A stretch of 64,000 nucleotides of DNA. Origin: Sternotherus odoratus (lineage: Eukaryota > Chordata > Testudines > Kinosternidae). Of this stretch, positions 32,701-44,700 are shown piece after piece; positions within the stretch are counted from its first letter, which is position 1; each line of letters opens with the position of its first letter. The notes under the pieces were generated by a model. It made no database searches. It worked only from the letters and a program-made list of their open reading frames with translations, and was not told where the DNA came from. The stretch is taken from positions 90,037,340 through 90,101,339 of the forward strand of contig JAVMKO010000002.1 of assembly GCA_032164245.1 (NCBI GenBank). The letters run 5' to 3'. The position numbers and the translations under genes were made by a program.

Positions 32701-35700
32701 AGCACCAGGATACAGCCGATTGGGTCATGTTCAGATAGGACGGGTGTACATAGTCTACAGTAATCGGTCAGGTTTGCCTCCTGTAAACATGGATCTAGAC
32801 AAGGAAGCGGATCAAGTGCTGGAGGGTTGTCAGGTGGGGAATCAAGTCAGATATTTGTCATTTAACAGACTTTGCCTTTATTTTTTATTAAAAGGTCAGT
32901 GCCCTTCATCCTTCTCTTGACTGATCAGTGGTGCTGTTAATTTTTTTCTCACAAAGAGTTCTCATGGTTTCTGAAATGTCTCTCCTGTAAACCAGGATGT
33001 TATGAGCATTAAAAGAAAAACAATCCCTGTTATTATAAAAGGTGCTTGTGGTTGAATTAAAGATGATCTGTTTACTCTTCTCTCCGCCAGGCAAATTAAC
33101 ACTAAAACAACTGGGACCCTTAACTGAAACCGAGGTGGAGTCCTTCCATGTCATGGGATCTGCACATGGCTCCGGGCCACTGCATAGTTGGGCCAAAAAC
33201 TGCCCTTTGCTTCTTTTTGCATATAAGAGGGCTGTTTATCTTAGTTTTTCTATACTACAGTGCCACTGACTGTAGTAGCTATACTACTACTTAGGCATAG
33301 CCAGGAGAAGCTGGGGACCCCACAACCGATGAATTTGAGTCGTAAGAACTATTTCCACTGGGCTTGGGGAGGACAAGGCACATATTGTTTAAGTGCTATA
33401 CATGTTTAGAAATCTCTCACCTACCTATTTGAGGTGTTCTTTGTGGACTCACATCTCCTCAGGGTACAAAAGAGAACAGGAAGTCACATAAATTACTCAC
33501 TTTCTATTAGGCTCTCCAGTAGGGCAGTTTACTAACAGTGCAAATAGTTTCTGTGAAATGGTATGCTGTGATGTGACAGAGGGTGGTGATTTTGGCTTGA
33601 GATTGAACAGTAGGACTAGATAATGATATATTGAGTAATATAAAGATCATGTTTTGTTGTAAGCATCTTACTAAGAAACAGAGATTCACGCACATACCCT
33701 TTAAGTAGAATAGTTTCTAAAGCAAATGTGTTTAAATCATGAGATATTTTCTGCTCTTTTTTTTTAACAAATGATATTGATTCACAAACAAAATGATCGT
33801 AACAGTGGGTATCGTAAGCATCACCTAAATGATAAACCTGAGAAGAGATGTAGCACAACAGTGTCATAATGAGATTAACGAGCTGAGACCAAACACATTA
33901 TGTGTTTTTTAAAGTTGCCCTCTCTGTCAAAACAAAACAAACCACTCCCACATGTACTCACTTCAGATATTGGTACTTACATCTGTACAGACAATCTGCT
34001 TATTCAGCAGCTCTTTTAAGAGTAAATAATACTGAAATCTAAGATCTGTGAGATTGTCAGTTCTGGATTTCCAGTTGTTTCACAGGATGTTTGTTCTGCA
34101 GAAAATTCTCAAGGAGGCAGGCGCCAAGATTTTGTTTTTAAATGTTACTAAGGGTACATCTTCACTACCCGCCGAATCGGCGGGTAGCCATCGATCTTCT
34201 GCTGATCGATTTCTCGCGTCTTATGAAGACGCGAGAAATCGATCGCTCGCGGCGCCCCGTCAACTCCGGAACTCCAGCTTGCCGGGAGGCACAAGCTGGA
34301 GTCGACGGGGGAGCGCGCCGCCGACTGCCGCCGCCGTGGGGATGGAAGGTAAGTCGGCTGCAGATATGCAAACTTCAGCTACGTGATTCACGTAGCTGAA
34401 GTTGCGTATCTGCAGTCGATCCCCCCCCCCCCCCGTAGTGGAGACCAGCCCTTAGCTACATGAGAGTGACATGTGACTTCTCAGTCTTCAGGCAGGTTCG
34501 GTTCTGCCATAGCAGTATTGGACTTCAATGAGGATGGAGTACCAGACGTAGCGGTGGGAGCACCGTCTGTGGGATCACAGCATCTCACTTATACAGTAAG
34601 AACCCTTTATTTAAAACAACTTCGGGTTGGTTTGTTTGTTTATGTTCCAAATAACAGCATTAAAGAGAGAACCTCTCACATTACTCAGGGTGAATAAGGT
34701 AGCTGGCAGCTATGTGAATAACGTAGCTGAAGTTGACATACTTAGATCTACTTACCATGCGGTTCACACTACGCTATGTCAGCGGAAGACAGAAAAACGT
34801 GGGCCATATGAATTCTGCGCCCCACATGGGTGCAGAATGGCCCCAGGACTAATACTCAGAAGGGTTCAGCCCCTTTTCCTTATCTGAACTTCCACACCCT
34901 ACTTATTTTTGAGTTCCCAGTTTCCATTGGTTAATTAACTGGGTACGTCATATTTATGAGCATTTACGTCAATCGGTTGCCATGATATTATTGCTGTCAA
35001 ACCTTGTGAGTTTCAGTTAAACATATTATACATAATGCTTAAACATACCTTTGTAAAATATCAGTAACTTACATGGTTTATCACTTCAAACAAGTCAACT
35101 GAGCTATAGAATCACAGAATATTAGGGTTGGAAGGGACCTCTGGAGGTCATCTAGTCCAACCCCATCACCTGCTCAAAGCAGGACCAATCCCCAACTAAA
35201 TCATTCCAGCCAGGGCTTTGTCAAGCCTGACCTTAAAAACCCAAAAAGAAGGAGATTCCACCACCTCCCTAGGTAACCCATTCCAGTGCTTCACCACCCT
35301 CCTAGTGAAAAAGCTTTTCCTAATATCCAAACTAAACCTCCCCCACTGCAACTTGAGACCATTATTCCTTGTTCTGTCATCTGGTACCACTGAGAATAGT
35401 CTAGATCCATCCTCTTTAGAACCCCCTTTCAGGTAGTTGAAAGCAGCTATCAAATCTCCCCTCAGTCTTCTCTTCTGTAGACTAAACAATCCCAGTTCTC
35501 TCAGCCTCTCCTCATAAGTCATGCACTCCAGGCCCCTAATCATTTTTGTTGCCCTTCTCTGGACTCTTTCCAATTTTTCCACATCCTTCTTTCTTTTACA
35601 GCTATGTTTCATTTTGTGGCTTAGAGTCACTTGCCTGTCAGTTATTTATGTCAAGCAAAACCATAGGCCGTGATTAGTGATGCTAAACTCTTTTACATTA

Positions 35701-38700
35701 CAGGCCCTAACCCATTGATTTTCCACTTGTGTTACAGCCTCAGTCAATACTTATACTTTACCTGTATGTACAGCTGGCTACATAGGCCATCTTCACCCAC
35801 CACTTCTAAAGCTGACATACTGCATCAGATCTTTCCTATATTCTTCCTGTCGGTGTCATCTTGCAGTGGGATAATGGCTGCTATGTTTACATGTGGCTTG
35901 GTTGCCAATATTGTTTTATCAAATTGCCTGATACAAACTACAGCCCAAATATTCAAACTTGATTGCCTCAGCTTTGGCACATAGATCTATATTTGGGTAC
36001 CTAAATAAGTGGTCTGATTTTTCAGAAATGCCCGGAGCAGCTCCCATTTCAGTCAATGGGTGTTCCAGCTGCTCAGCACTTCTGGAAAATCAGGTGGTGC
36101 TTATTTAGCTGCCTAAATATGAATTTAAGTGGTTACATTAGGCTTCCAAGTTTGGAAAATTTGATACTGCACATCTCTTGTTGCCTACAGTCTGTTCCAT
36201 TGCATTAAATTACTGTGAACTACCGTATTTTTCGCCCTATAAGACGCACTTTTTCTTCCCCAAAACGGGGGGGGGGGGGAAGTTGGTGCGTCTTATAGGG
36301 GAAAAAAAAAAAAAAAAGCACCTCGCTCTCCCGTCCCCGCCGCGCGGGCGGGCTGCCGAGGTTCCCCCCTCCCCGCCGCGGGCGGGCTGCCGGGAGCGTT
36401 CCCGGCAGCCCGCCCAGCGGCGGGGAGGGGGGAACCTCGGCAGCCCGCCCGCGCGGCGGGGACGGGAGAGCGAGGCGCTTTTTTTTTTTTTTTTTGGGTC
36501 CGGATTTTTTATTAAAAAATGAGGGGGCGTCTTATAGGCCGGAGCGTCCTATAAGACGAAAAATACGGTACACTGCAAGCTGCATGAATGTTTTATTTAT
36601 ATGAATGATATTACCTATTGTCCTTATCGAGTAACATAGTGAAAACTCCCTTATCTGTTGAAATGAGCATGTTGATTCTCTCCCCCCGCCCCAACTCTAC
36701 ATGGATGATTTGGTCCTCACATTTAATTTTTAGGTTTGGGGTGGAAGACACAATATACTGTGTGGGCTCTGATGGTAAGAAAAATGCAGCCTAACTAATG
36801 GTCTTCACAGAGTTAGTAGTTTCTCTAACGTGTAGTATTAAAGTCACATTTGGCATTAGTGTATATATTCTCAAAGGTTTTTTCCCCCCACTGTTTAGGG
36901 TGCTGTGTATGTATATCTGGGCACTACAGGAAGAGGCTTGTCACCTTGGCCAAACATTACCATAAATTGCCAGGTACAGTACATTTACCAGTAAGAAAGA
37001 CAATCCAAAACTGCAGAATTGGGGGCTGAAGGAGGGGACCAGATCACTGTACCATTTTATTCAGTATTGTCCCGTCTCTTCAGACTGTTGTCTGGGGGAT
37101 GCATATGAGACAAACAAACTAATTTTTAGTTACACAGGGACCACAAGGTTATCAGCGGCAGTAGAAAGGAAACATGACACACATGACAAGGAAAGTCAGG
37201 TGCAATAACTGCTGTTTAGAGCCTTTGTCATGAGGCATCTGTTAGATAAGCTGTTTACATTCTGCAGGCCTTCAATTGTCCAGGACCAGAGGTTCAGTTT
37301 TACTACCACATGCTTCAGGACAGCATCCCTGAAGTCAAGTGGCAGGAGGAGGCAGAGGGGGGAAACAGTTTGTTCACAGTGCTACTCTCAAGCCTCCATT
37401 ACTGAGGATACTGTAGAGATGTTGGCCCAGGTCCTCAAAGGTATTTAGACACCTTAACTTATATTGAAATCAGTGGGAGTTAGGTACCTAAATACCTTTA
37501 AGGATCTGGGGCATTACTATCCCCTTACTACTCACCACGAGATAGGATGTCATAATTAGGCCCTGTAATTGCAAGGAGAAATATGTTTGGGCATTTGTCA
37601 GGGGCCACAGATAAAAACAAACATCTCACTGTATTTCTGCCTTGTCTCTTTGTCGAATGGTCATGTCTATTTGAGTGCATGTACTCCAGGCTAGCAAGGA
37701 GGAGGGCTAAGAAATGGACTCCCTATTCTCCAATTTAAAAACAAACAAACAAACAAACCCAAACAACTTGGTTACAAGATGGGAGGGGAGGTTGATCATG
37801 AGTATTCAAAATTAACTCTGTAGAAGAGATCTAAAGTAACATAAAGCAAGTAGACAATTTTACAATGCTGTTTTCCACGTCAAAGTTTTGATTGAGATAC
37901 TGTCTCTTGCAGCACACATTCTGTAACCTTGGCTGGTCACTGCTGGCTGCTGATATTGATGGGGATGGAAAGTCTGATCTGGTTGCCGGTTCTCCTTATG
38001 CACCTGGCGGTGGGAAGCAGAGAGGATTTGTAGTTGCATTTTATTCTCACTTCAACAGGAGCGACAAAGGTAATATTTACTGAGTAAAATGACATGTCCA
38101 TAGTTTATTTGGCTATATTTGTGGTTTTAATTTGACGTTTGTTTTAATTTGAATCCTTTGTTCCACGAAACCCAAGCAACCTATTAATTGTCACAGATTA
38201 TGTGCACTCTGGAAGTAAAGAAATAAATACATAAAACTAGGTTTCTAGTATTTATATTGCCTTACCTGGATTTCTACTGTCCCAGCTGAAGAAAACTTAA
38301 AATTAATTTATTCCTATATTTCTGAGTATTTGATGATTTATTAACCAAAGTCAGCCTAATGCAATAATATTGTAAGTGTCTTTTATGTTAAGAAAATAAT
38401 TTTGCACATACCACAGCCTAATTGTAAGAGTATTAATTGCAAGGTTAGTGCACACTGTTCCCAAATCAAGACAAACAGAAGTGTACACCATAAGAATGGG
38501 GGTAGGGGAAAACAGCCTCCTACGAATTTAGGCCCTGGACCTGCAAACACATGAGCATGTGTATAATTTTTGTGTTATTAAAGTCAACAGCAAGAGCTGT
38601 TTAATGTTTGCAGAAAACTACAGAAGGTGGCTGTGAAACAGAAGTGAATGATTGACAGTGTGGAAGGAATGCTTATCAATGAGCACTGCCAGGTAGTAAT

Positions 38701-41700
38701 GGTAGCCCCTTGTATTAGGAGGGATCTAACTGGATTTTCTCTCAAATTGGCAAAGGCCTGAGAGTATCACAAAATTATTCATTAGTGGTAAGAGCTCCTT
38801 CATGTGGCAAGAGGAGAATGTTGCAAGTGAGCACTGTAACTACAGGGTAAGAGTGCAACTGGATTATTATGGGATGGGAAGAGGTGAGCTAGAAAAAAGA
38901 GGTTGAAGCCTAGAGCTGGAGAAAGTTGGTGTGAATATGTAGGGGTGCAAAACTTCACCAGCCGAGGTTTGGTTTTTGCATAATCAAATTTAGATCAGAG
39001 TCCCATTGTTTTTGAAACCGGGGTTTGTAGGTGGGGAAGGCTTTCAGCTAAATTGTAGTAATTTTGACCCCTATCTATTTCAAATAAGGATGGAAGCAAC
39101 TGGATGATGCTTTTGAACTCACAAAACGTTGTCAGCTGAAGTCTGTGTGAAACCAAAACCCAGGAGTGATTTAAATTAAGATCTCATTTATTTGAACTTT
39201 GGATTCAGATAAATGGCTTCAGTTTTATCGTGAAGACATTTCAGTTCCATTCAAACTGGTTTGGTATCTCTTGAATACCTGCCTTTCGAAGTTGAAAGCA
39301 TCCCATAGGTTGTGTTTGGGCGACTTAGGGCTTGACTACACTTGCAAGTCAGAGAGCACTAAAGCCGCCCAGTGTGCTCTAACTCACTCCCGTCCACACT
39401 GGTACTCCACCTCCACGAGAGGGATAACATCTGATGCGTCTTGGCTGAGACATTTGCTCCAATGTCAGTGTGAAAGAGGTGTTGCATTACTGCGCTCTGA
39501 TTGACGTCCGGAAACATCCCATAATCCCCTTAAGTCAAGTGGCCACTCTTGACATTGTTTTGGAATCGGCTGTAGGAATGCAGAAGTGCCCTTTCAAAGC
39601 TCCATTTCTGACATCTGGCTGCTTATCTGCTCCGAGACAAAACAAACATTTACTGAGGAATGTTGCTTGCTTTGAGTGTGTGAGAGAGAGTTGGGGGGGA
39701 GGGACAGTCTGAAGTTACAAGACAGTGTGCTGACACACTCTCAGCACTCCAAAAACCCACTCTCTCTCCCCCCACATACACACAACACACTCCCTGTCAC
39801 ACTCCAACCCACCCTCCCACATTTGAAAAGCACGTTGCAGCCACTTGAACACTGGGATAGCTTCCCATAATGCACTGCTCCCAATGCCACTGCAAGTGCC
39901 ACAAATGTGGCCACTCCAGTGTGCTTGCAGCTGTCAGTATGGACAGATTGTACCGCTTTTCCTACTGCGCTCTCTGAAGGCTGGTTTAACTCAAGCGCTC
40001 TACATCTGCAAGTGTAGCCAAGCCCTTAGAGCCAAGATTTCACCACCAAACACTGCAGTTGAGTAATGCTTTGCCACCAAATATAGTGTATTATGAAATT
40101 AGTGATAACTGGTATACCATACCATGGGAAGAGTAACCCAATCAAAAAAGTATCCATTGCTAGATTGAAATGTGGTATATTTCAGAAACTGATAATCTAT
40201 ATTTTAGCCTTGGTGAACATCCCGACTTAACCGTTGTCTGATTTGATCCCGTCAGGGCTGCTATCAGTGGAAGATGCCAACTGGATGGTGAAGGGGGAAA
40301 AGAACTATGCCTGGTTTGGATATTCACTTGTTAGTCACCAGCTGAAGAACAAAACCTTACTCCTGATTAGCAGCCCGACCTGGAAGAGCTGTATTGGGTG
40401 TGTTTCTCTTTTATTTGGGAGTTGTAGATGATCGTAACACAGTTCCTTTCACAACCTGTTGTTTTTTTTCTATAGTCTTTAAGATCTACAGAAGAGTAAT
40501 ATTGTCTCAGTAAGTTTACCTGTGGAACTCCATTCTTTGGGGACAATAATATGTCGTATTTAGAGGAAACTTCAGATTAGTAAATTCAAATTTTTATCTA
40601 CCTTCTCCTTCTTAACTCTGTTTTCAAAGCAGATGGTCTTCATCAAAAAAGAATTCTTCAGGGTCTTTTTATACTTTTTAAAAATGCCAGCAGAGAGACA
40701 GTCCTAAATAATCCTACAATGGTAATTAACTATACTGAGTAATACCTACAAGCCTCATGACCGGGACCCCACTGTGCTAAGTGACATACAAATAAAAGGT
40801 GGACAAGGTCTGTTTTCTGAAAGATCTTATAATAGAACCTCAGAGTTACAAAGGGACCAGTCAACCACACACTTCCTTTGGAACCGGAAGTACACAATCA
40901 GGCAGCAGCAGAGACCCCAAAATTGGGGACAGCAAATACAGTACAGTGCTATGTTAAACATGAACTACTAAAAAAATAAAGGGAAAGCATTTTTCTTCTG
41001 CATAGTAAAGTTTCAAAGGGCATTAAGTCAATGTTCAGTTGTAAACTTTTGAAAGAACCACATAACGTTTTGTTCAGAATTAAGAACAACCTCCATTCCG
41101 GAGGTGTTCATAACCCTGAGAATTACTGTTCTTCTAATTAGAAACAAGAATGAGAATAATTACCAGATCAGCATTTTACACACAATGAAAGAAAACAATA
41201 TTCTGCATACAAGCAATGCTGAATTTATCTACAAAATACATTTCAAGTTATTACTTTTACTGAAAATAATACTGTATTGTGTGTCCTAGTCTAGGTTGCT
41301 ACATCTCATTGGATACCAAACAGAGTGTTGGAAAGGTGTATGGATATAACCCACCAAGCACACACAGATGGTTTTCCGTGACTGGAGACATGGTAGGACC
41401 TTTTCTTTAGAATGCTGGGAATTTACAGTTATGAAGTATGTGAAGCAAAATGGTATTCTGTGCAACTGACATGTTTAACAATCAACAGGAGAGGGGCAAA
41501 CTGGGCTCATCTCTGGCCAGTGGCTATCTGTCTGTGGCTGGAATTCCAAGAGAAGTGTTGGTGGTTGGTGCACCTACCTCTGGTATGTTCTGGAAACTAA
41601 AACACTTTAGCTCTGCATTATCTATGTCTCAAGTCAATGGTAAACTAAGCTAATTACAGCAAGCTAGAAAATGGACTTCATAGCCACATTGAATTTATGA

Positions 41701-44700
41701 GTGCTATATGTGATGCTCTCCCTATGGATATTCTAAAGTGCACAGTACACTTTCCACAGCCCCAGTTGCTAGAGCCTCAGATGTGTTTAGGGTCATGTAT
41801 GGAACAGACTTTTGTTAAGTGCATTCTCAACACATTATTTATGTAACTGATTCATTACTAGGCTATAAATTCCCTGGCACCAATGACAGCATAATTAAAT
41901 GGTCAAGACTCGCTATGTAACTTAGGAGCACACACTTGACACGTGTTCTTGAACACTGATTTTTTTTCAGTGTAGAACTAACACTGTAACTGGAGTAGAA
42001 TGAATAAAGTATTTGATAGTTTTTGTAAAGTCAGTATGTTTTCATTGTGTTCATATATTTGATAATGCCAGCAGGGCCGGCAACAGAAATTTTGGGGCCC
42101 CCTACTCTGATCGTTGGGGGCCCCCTACTCTGATCATTGGGGGCCCCCCCAGCCTATTCTCCTCCCCCCCCTGCCTAACCCGGCCCACCCAACCTAATCT
42201 CCTTCCCCAGTCTAACCTCCTCCCCTCCCCACCCCCATTGGTTCCCCGCTGGCCCCTCGGCCGGCGCCGGCCGGGCTGCACGCACCCTGCTCTCCCCAGC
42301 CCCGCTCTCTGGCCCCCGCCCCCGCGGAGCGGCGCGCCCGGCCAGTCCTCTGCAGCCGCCAGGGAGGGGGAGGCGATGGAGCCGTCATCCTGTGGTGCCG
42401 GGGGGCTCCCCCGCCCCCCGCCAAGGGCTGGCCCGGCTCTTGCTGCAGGTGGGCGGGGGAAGCGCTGCAGCCGGGGGTGCCTTGAGGCGGCTCCTGGGGT
42501 GCGGGACGAGCCGCCGGCTGAAGGGCTCGGGAGGCAGCCGGCCACTGACAGCCCGGGAAAGAGCAGCCAGGGAGATGCGGTGCCCAGGTGAGACGACTAC
42601 GGGTACAGCTGTGTACCGGGCCCCGGACGTAAGGGGGCCCCCCTTAAGTCCGGGGCCCGGTACAGCTCTACCCGTAGTACCCCCCTGTTGCCGGCCCTGA
42701 ATGCTAGTATTACCTACTGTTAGTACACTACATGTACTAAGCCTATTCCTGAATGTGAGTGAACACATCTAGGGTCTAATTCTGTCACCCTGGCTTCTTT
42801 CAGACAGCACATCTAGGATTGCATTTATATCCTCAGTACTGCACCAAGCTGGAACGGTTCTGATGTATGACTTTACAGATGGTGCCGAACCTTCTTTGCT
42901 CAGCACTTTCAGTGGGGACAGGAGGTTCTCTCGCTTTGGAGGAGATGTACACTTAAGTGACCTGGACAATGATGGACTAGGTAAAACTAAGGGGATTTAG
43001 ATGGTATGGGTGAAGAGTTTTTTACTTTGAGCAAGAAAATGCCTCCTACGTTGTTATATAAACTCAAAACACATCCCATTTTATAGATGGACTTAAATAT
43101 CCCAAGATGCTTTACAGCCAAAATCAAACAATTCAGTCGTAAGTCAAGAAAACTTCTTAACTTTATCCGTCCACTATGGGCAGTTAATGTCCCTAGGAAT
43201 GATTGTGTACAGACCAGTGTAAATGCCAGTGCTGGTGTTTTGGTCTAGTACTATTTCATCTTGACATCATATATCCTCTTTCTGATTACTTACAGATGAA
43301 ATTATTGTCTCATCTTCTCTGCGAACTGAAGACCACACGTCTGTACTGTTTGGAGGGCAGGCTGGACGTGTATACATCTACAATGGAAACCAGACCACCT
43401 CAGGTCACGTGACAGACAACTGCAAATCATGGACTTCTCCTTGTCCTGAGGACTGGGTAAGAAAACGTACTAGTAAAACCCGGAGACAACATACAGACAA
43501 CTAATTAATTACATCCACTGAAAAGAAAGTAATAGACTGGTATCCGGAGTCAAGTTTCAGGAAAAACTCCATTTTGTTGCCTTCATCACACAACAACTTG
43601 CTCAGGTTCTTATATCTAGGTAATTTGGCCCCCTTGTTGGGTTCATGAGCAATCTTGCACCAAGTTCTTCAATATGGGAATAAGGCAGTTTTAATGCCCG
43701 AGGCCTTTAGTCTGCAAGAGAAATACACTCTAAGAGGTGTTTCTGCTAACAGCTTCTCCCCTTCTTTCTTTTGTTTCAGGCACAATATGTTCTAATTTCT
43801 CCTGAAGTGAGTAATTGGAAAGTCAATGGCTGAGAGCAAAAAAAACCAATTTAAAACATTCTTTAATTAACGTTCTCAGAGCATAATGAGCAATCTCATT
43901 TTACAGGAAAGATCAAGGTTTGGGAGCTCCATCATCACTGTGAAATCTCAAGGAAAGGTGAGAGAAACGAACACTACTTTTGTCTGCCAGCTTGTTTCTT
44001 GCCAACACTTGTTGGCGTCATTTGTATATATTACTTAGCATAGCACCATTCCTCTGCAGATCCCAAAGTGCTTTACAGGAGCTAATCCAAGCTTCCCCAT
44101 TAATAGGCTGACCATACGTCCCGTTTTGAACGGGACAGTCCCGTTTTTTACATATTTTCTGACCGTCCCGTCTTTTTAATAAAAATATCAAATTTGTCCC
44201 ATTTTTCGTAAAAAAAACGGGACGCGGCTTATTTCAGGGACCCAGGGCCGGGTCCCACCTCCTCCCGCAGCCCTTCAGTCCCTTCCCCTCCCCGGCCTGC
44301 TCCCCCCTCCCATCCGCCACAGCCGCTGCAGAGCCAGCGTGGCGCGATTGGCTGGGCCGTCCCCATGTGTCGCGCGAGCCGGTTACAGCTGAGCCCGGCG
44401 CAACGGCAGAGTGGAGCTCCTGGCCGGGCAGGGGCTGCCTGGTTCCTCGCTCCCCCCGCCTCCTCCCCCCTCCGTGGAGAAAACGCTGAGCCCAGCGTAG
44501 GTAGGGGCTGGGGAGGGGGGCGCAGCGGCGGGGCCTGCAAGGGTGGGATGAGCTGGGGGGTCATGGGGGAGGTGGGAGGCTGTGGGGGGGTGGGGCTCTG
44601 TTTTGAGGCCGTTGGGAGGGTCTGGGGGGGTGTATTGGTTGCTAGTGGGGGGCTACGGGGAGAGGTTGTGTAGGGAAGGCTGTGGGGGTGTAAGGGGCTG

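Noticed and set aside
35196..35630. 144-codon minus-strand ORF as a host gene
   Set aside because: Sequence is the C-terminal end of CR1 ORF2 ending in the CR1 3' tail, so it is a 5'-truncated LINE, not a host gene.
36733..36773. Exon-like 41-bp segment (AG...GTAAG) between GPLD1 exons 15 and 16
   Set aside because: Its length is not a multiple of three and its open frame does not fit the phase of exon 15 or 16; including it would break GPLD1.
42013..42591. 192-codon ORF and its antisense
   Set aside because: Inside the hAT element at 42072-42699; compositional.
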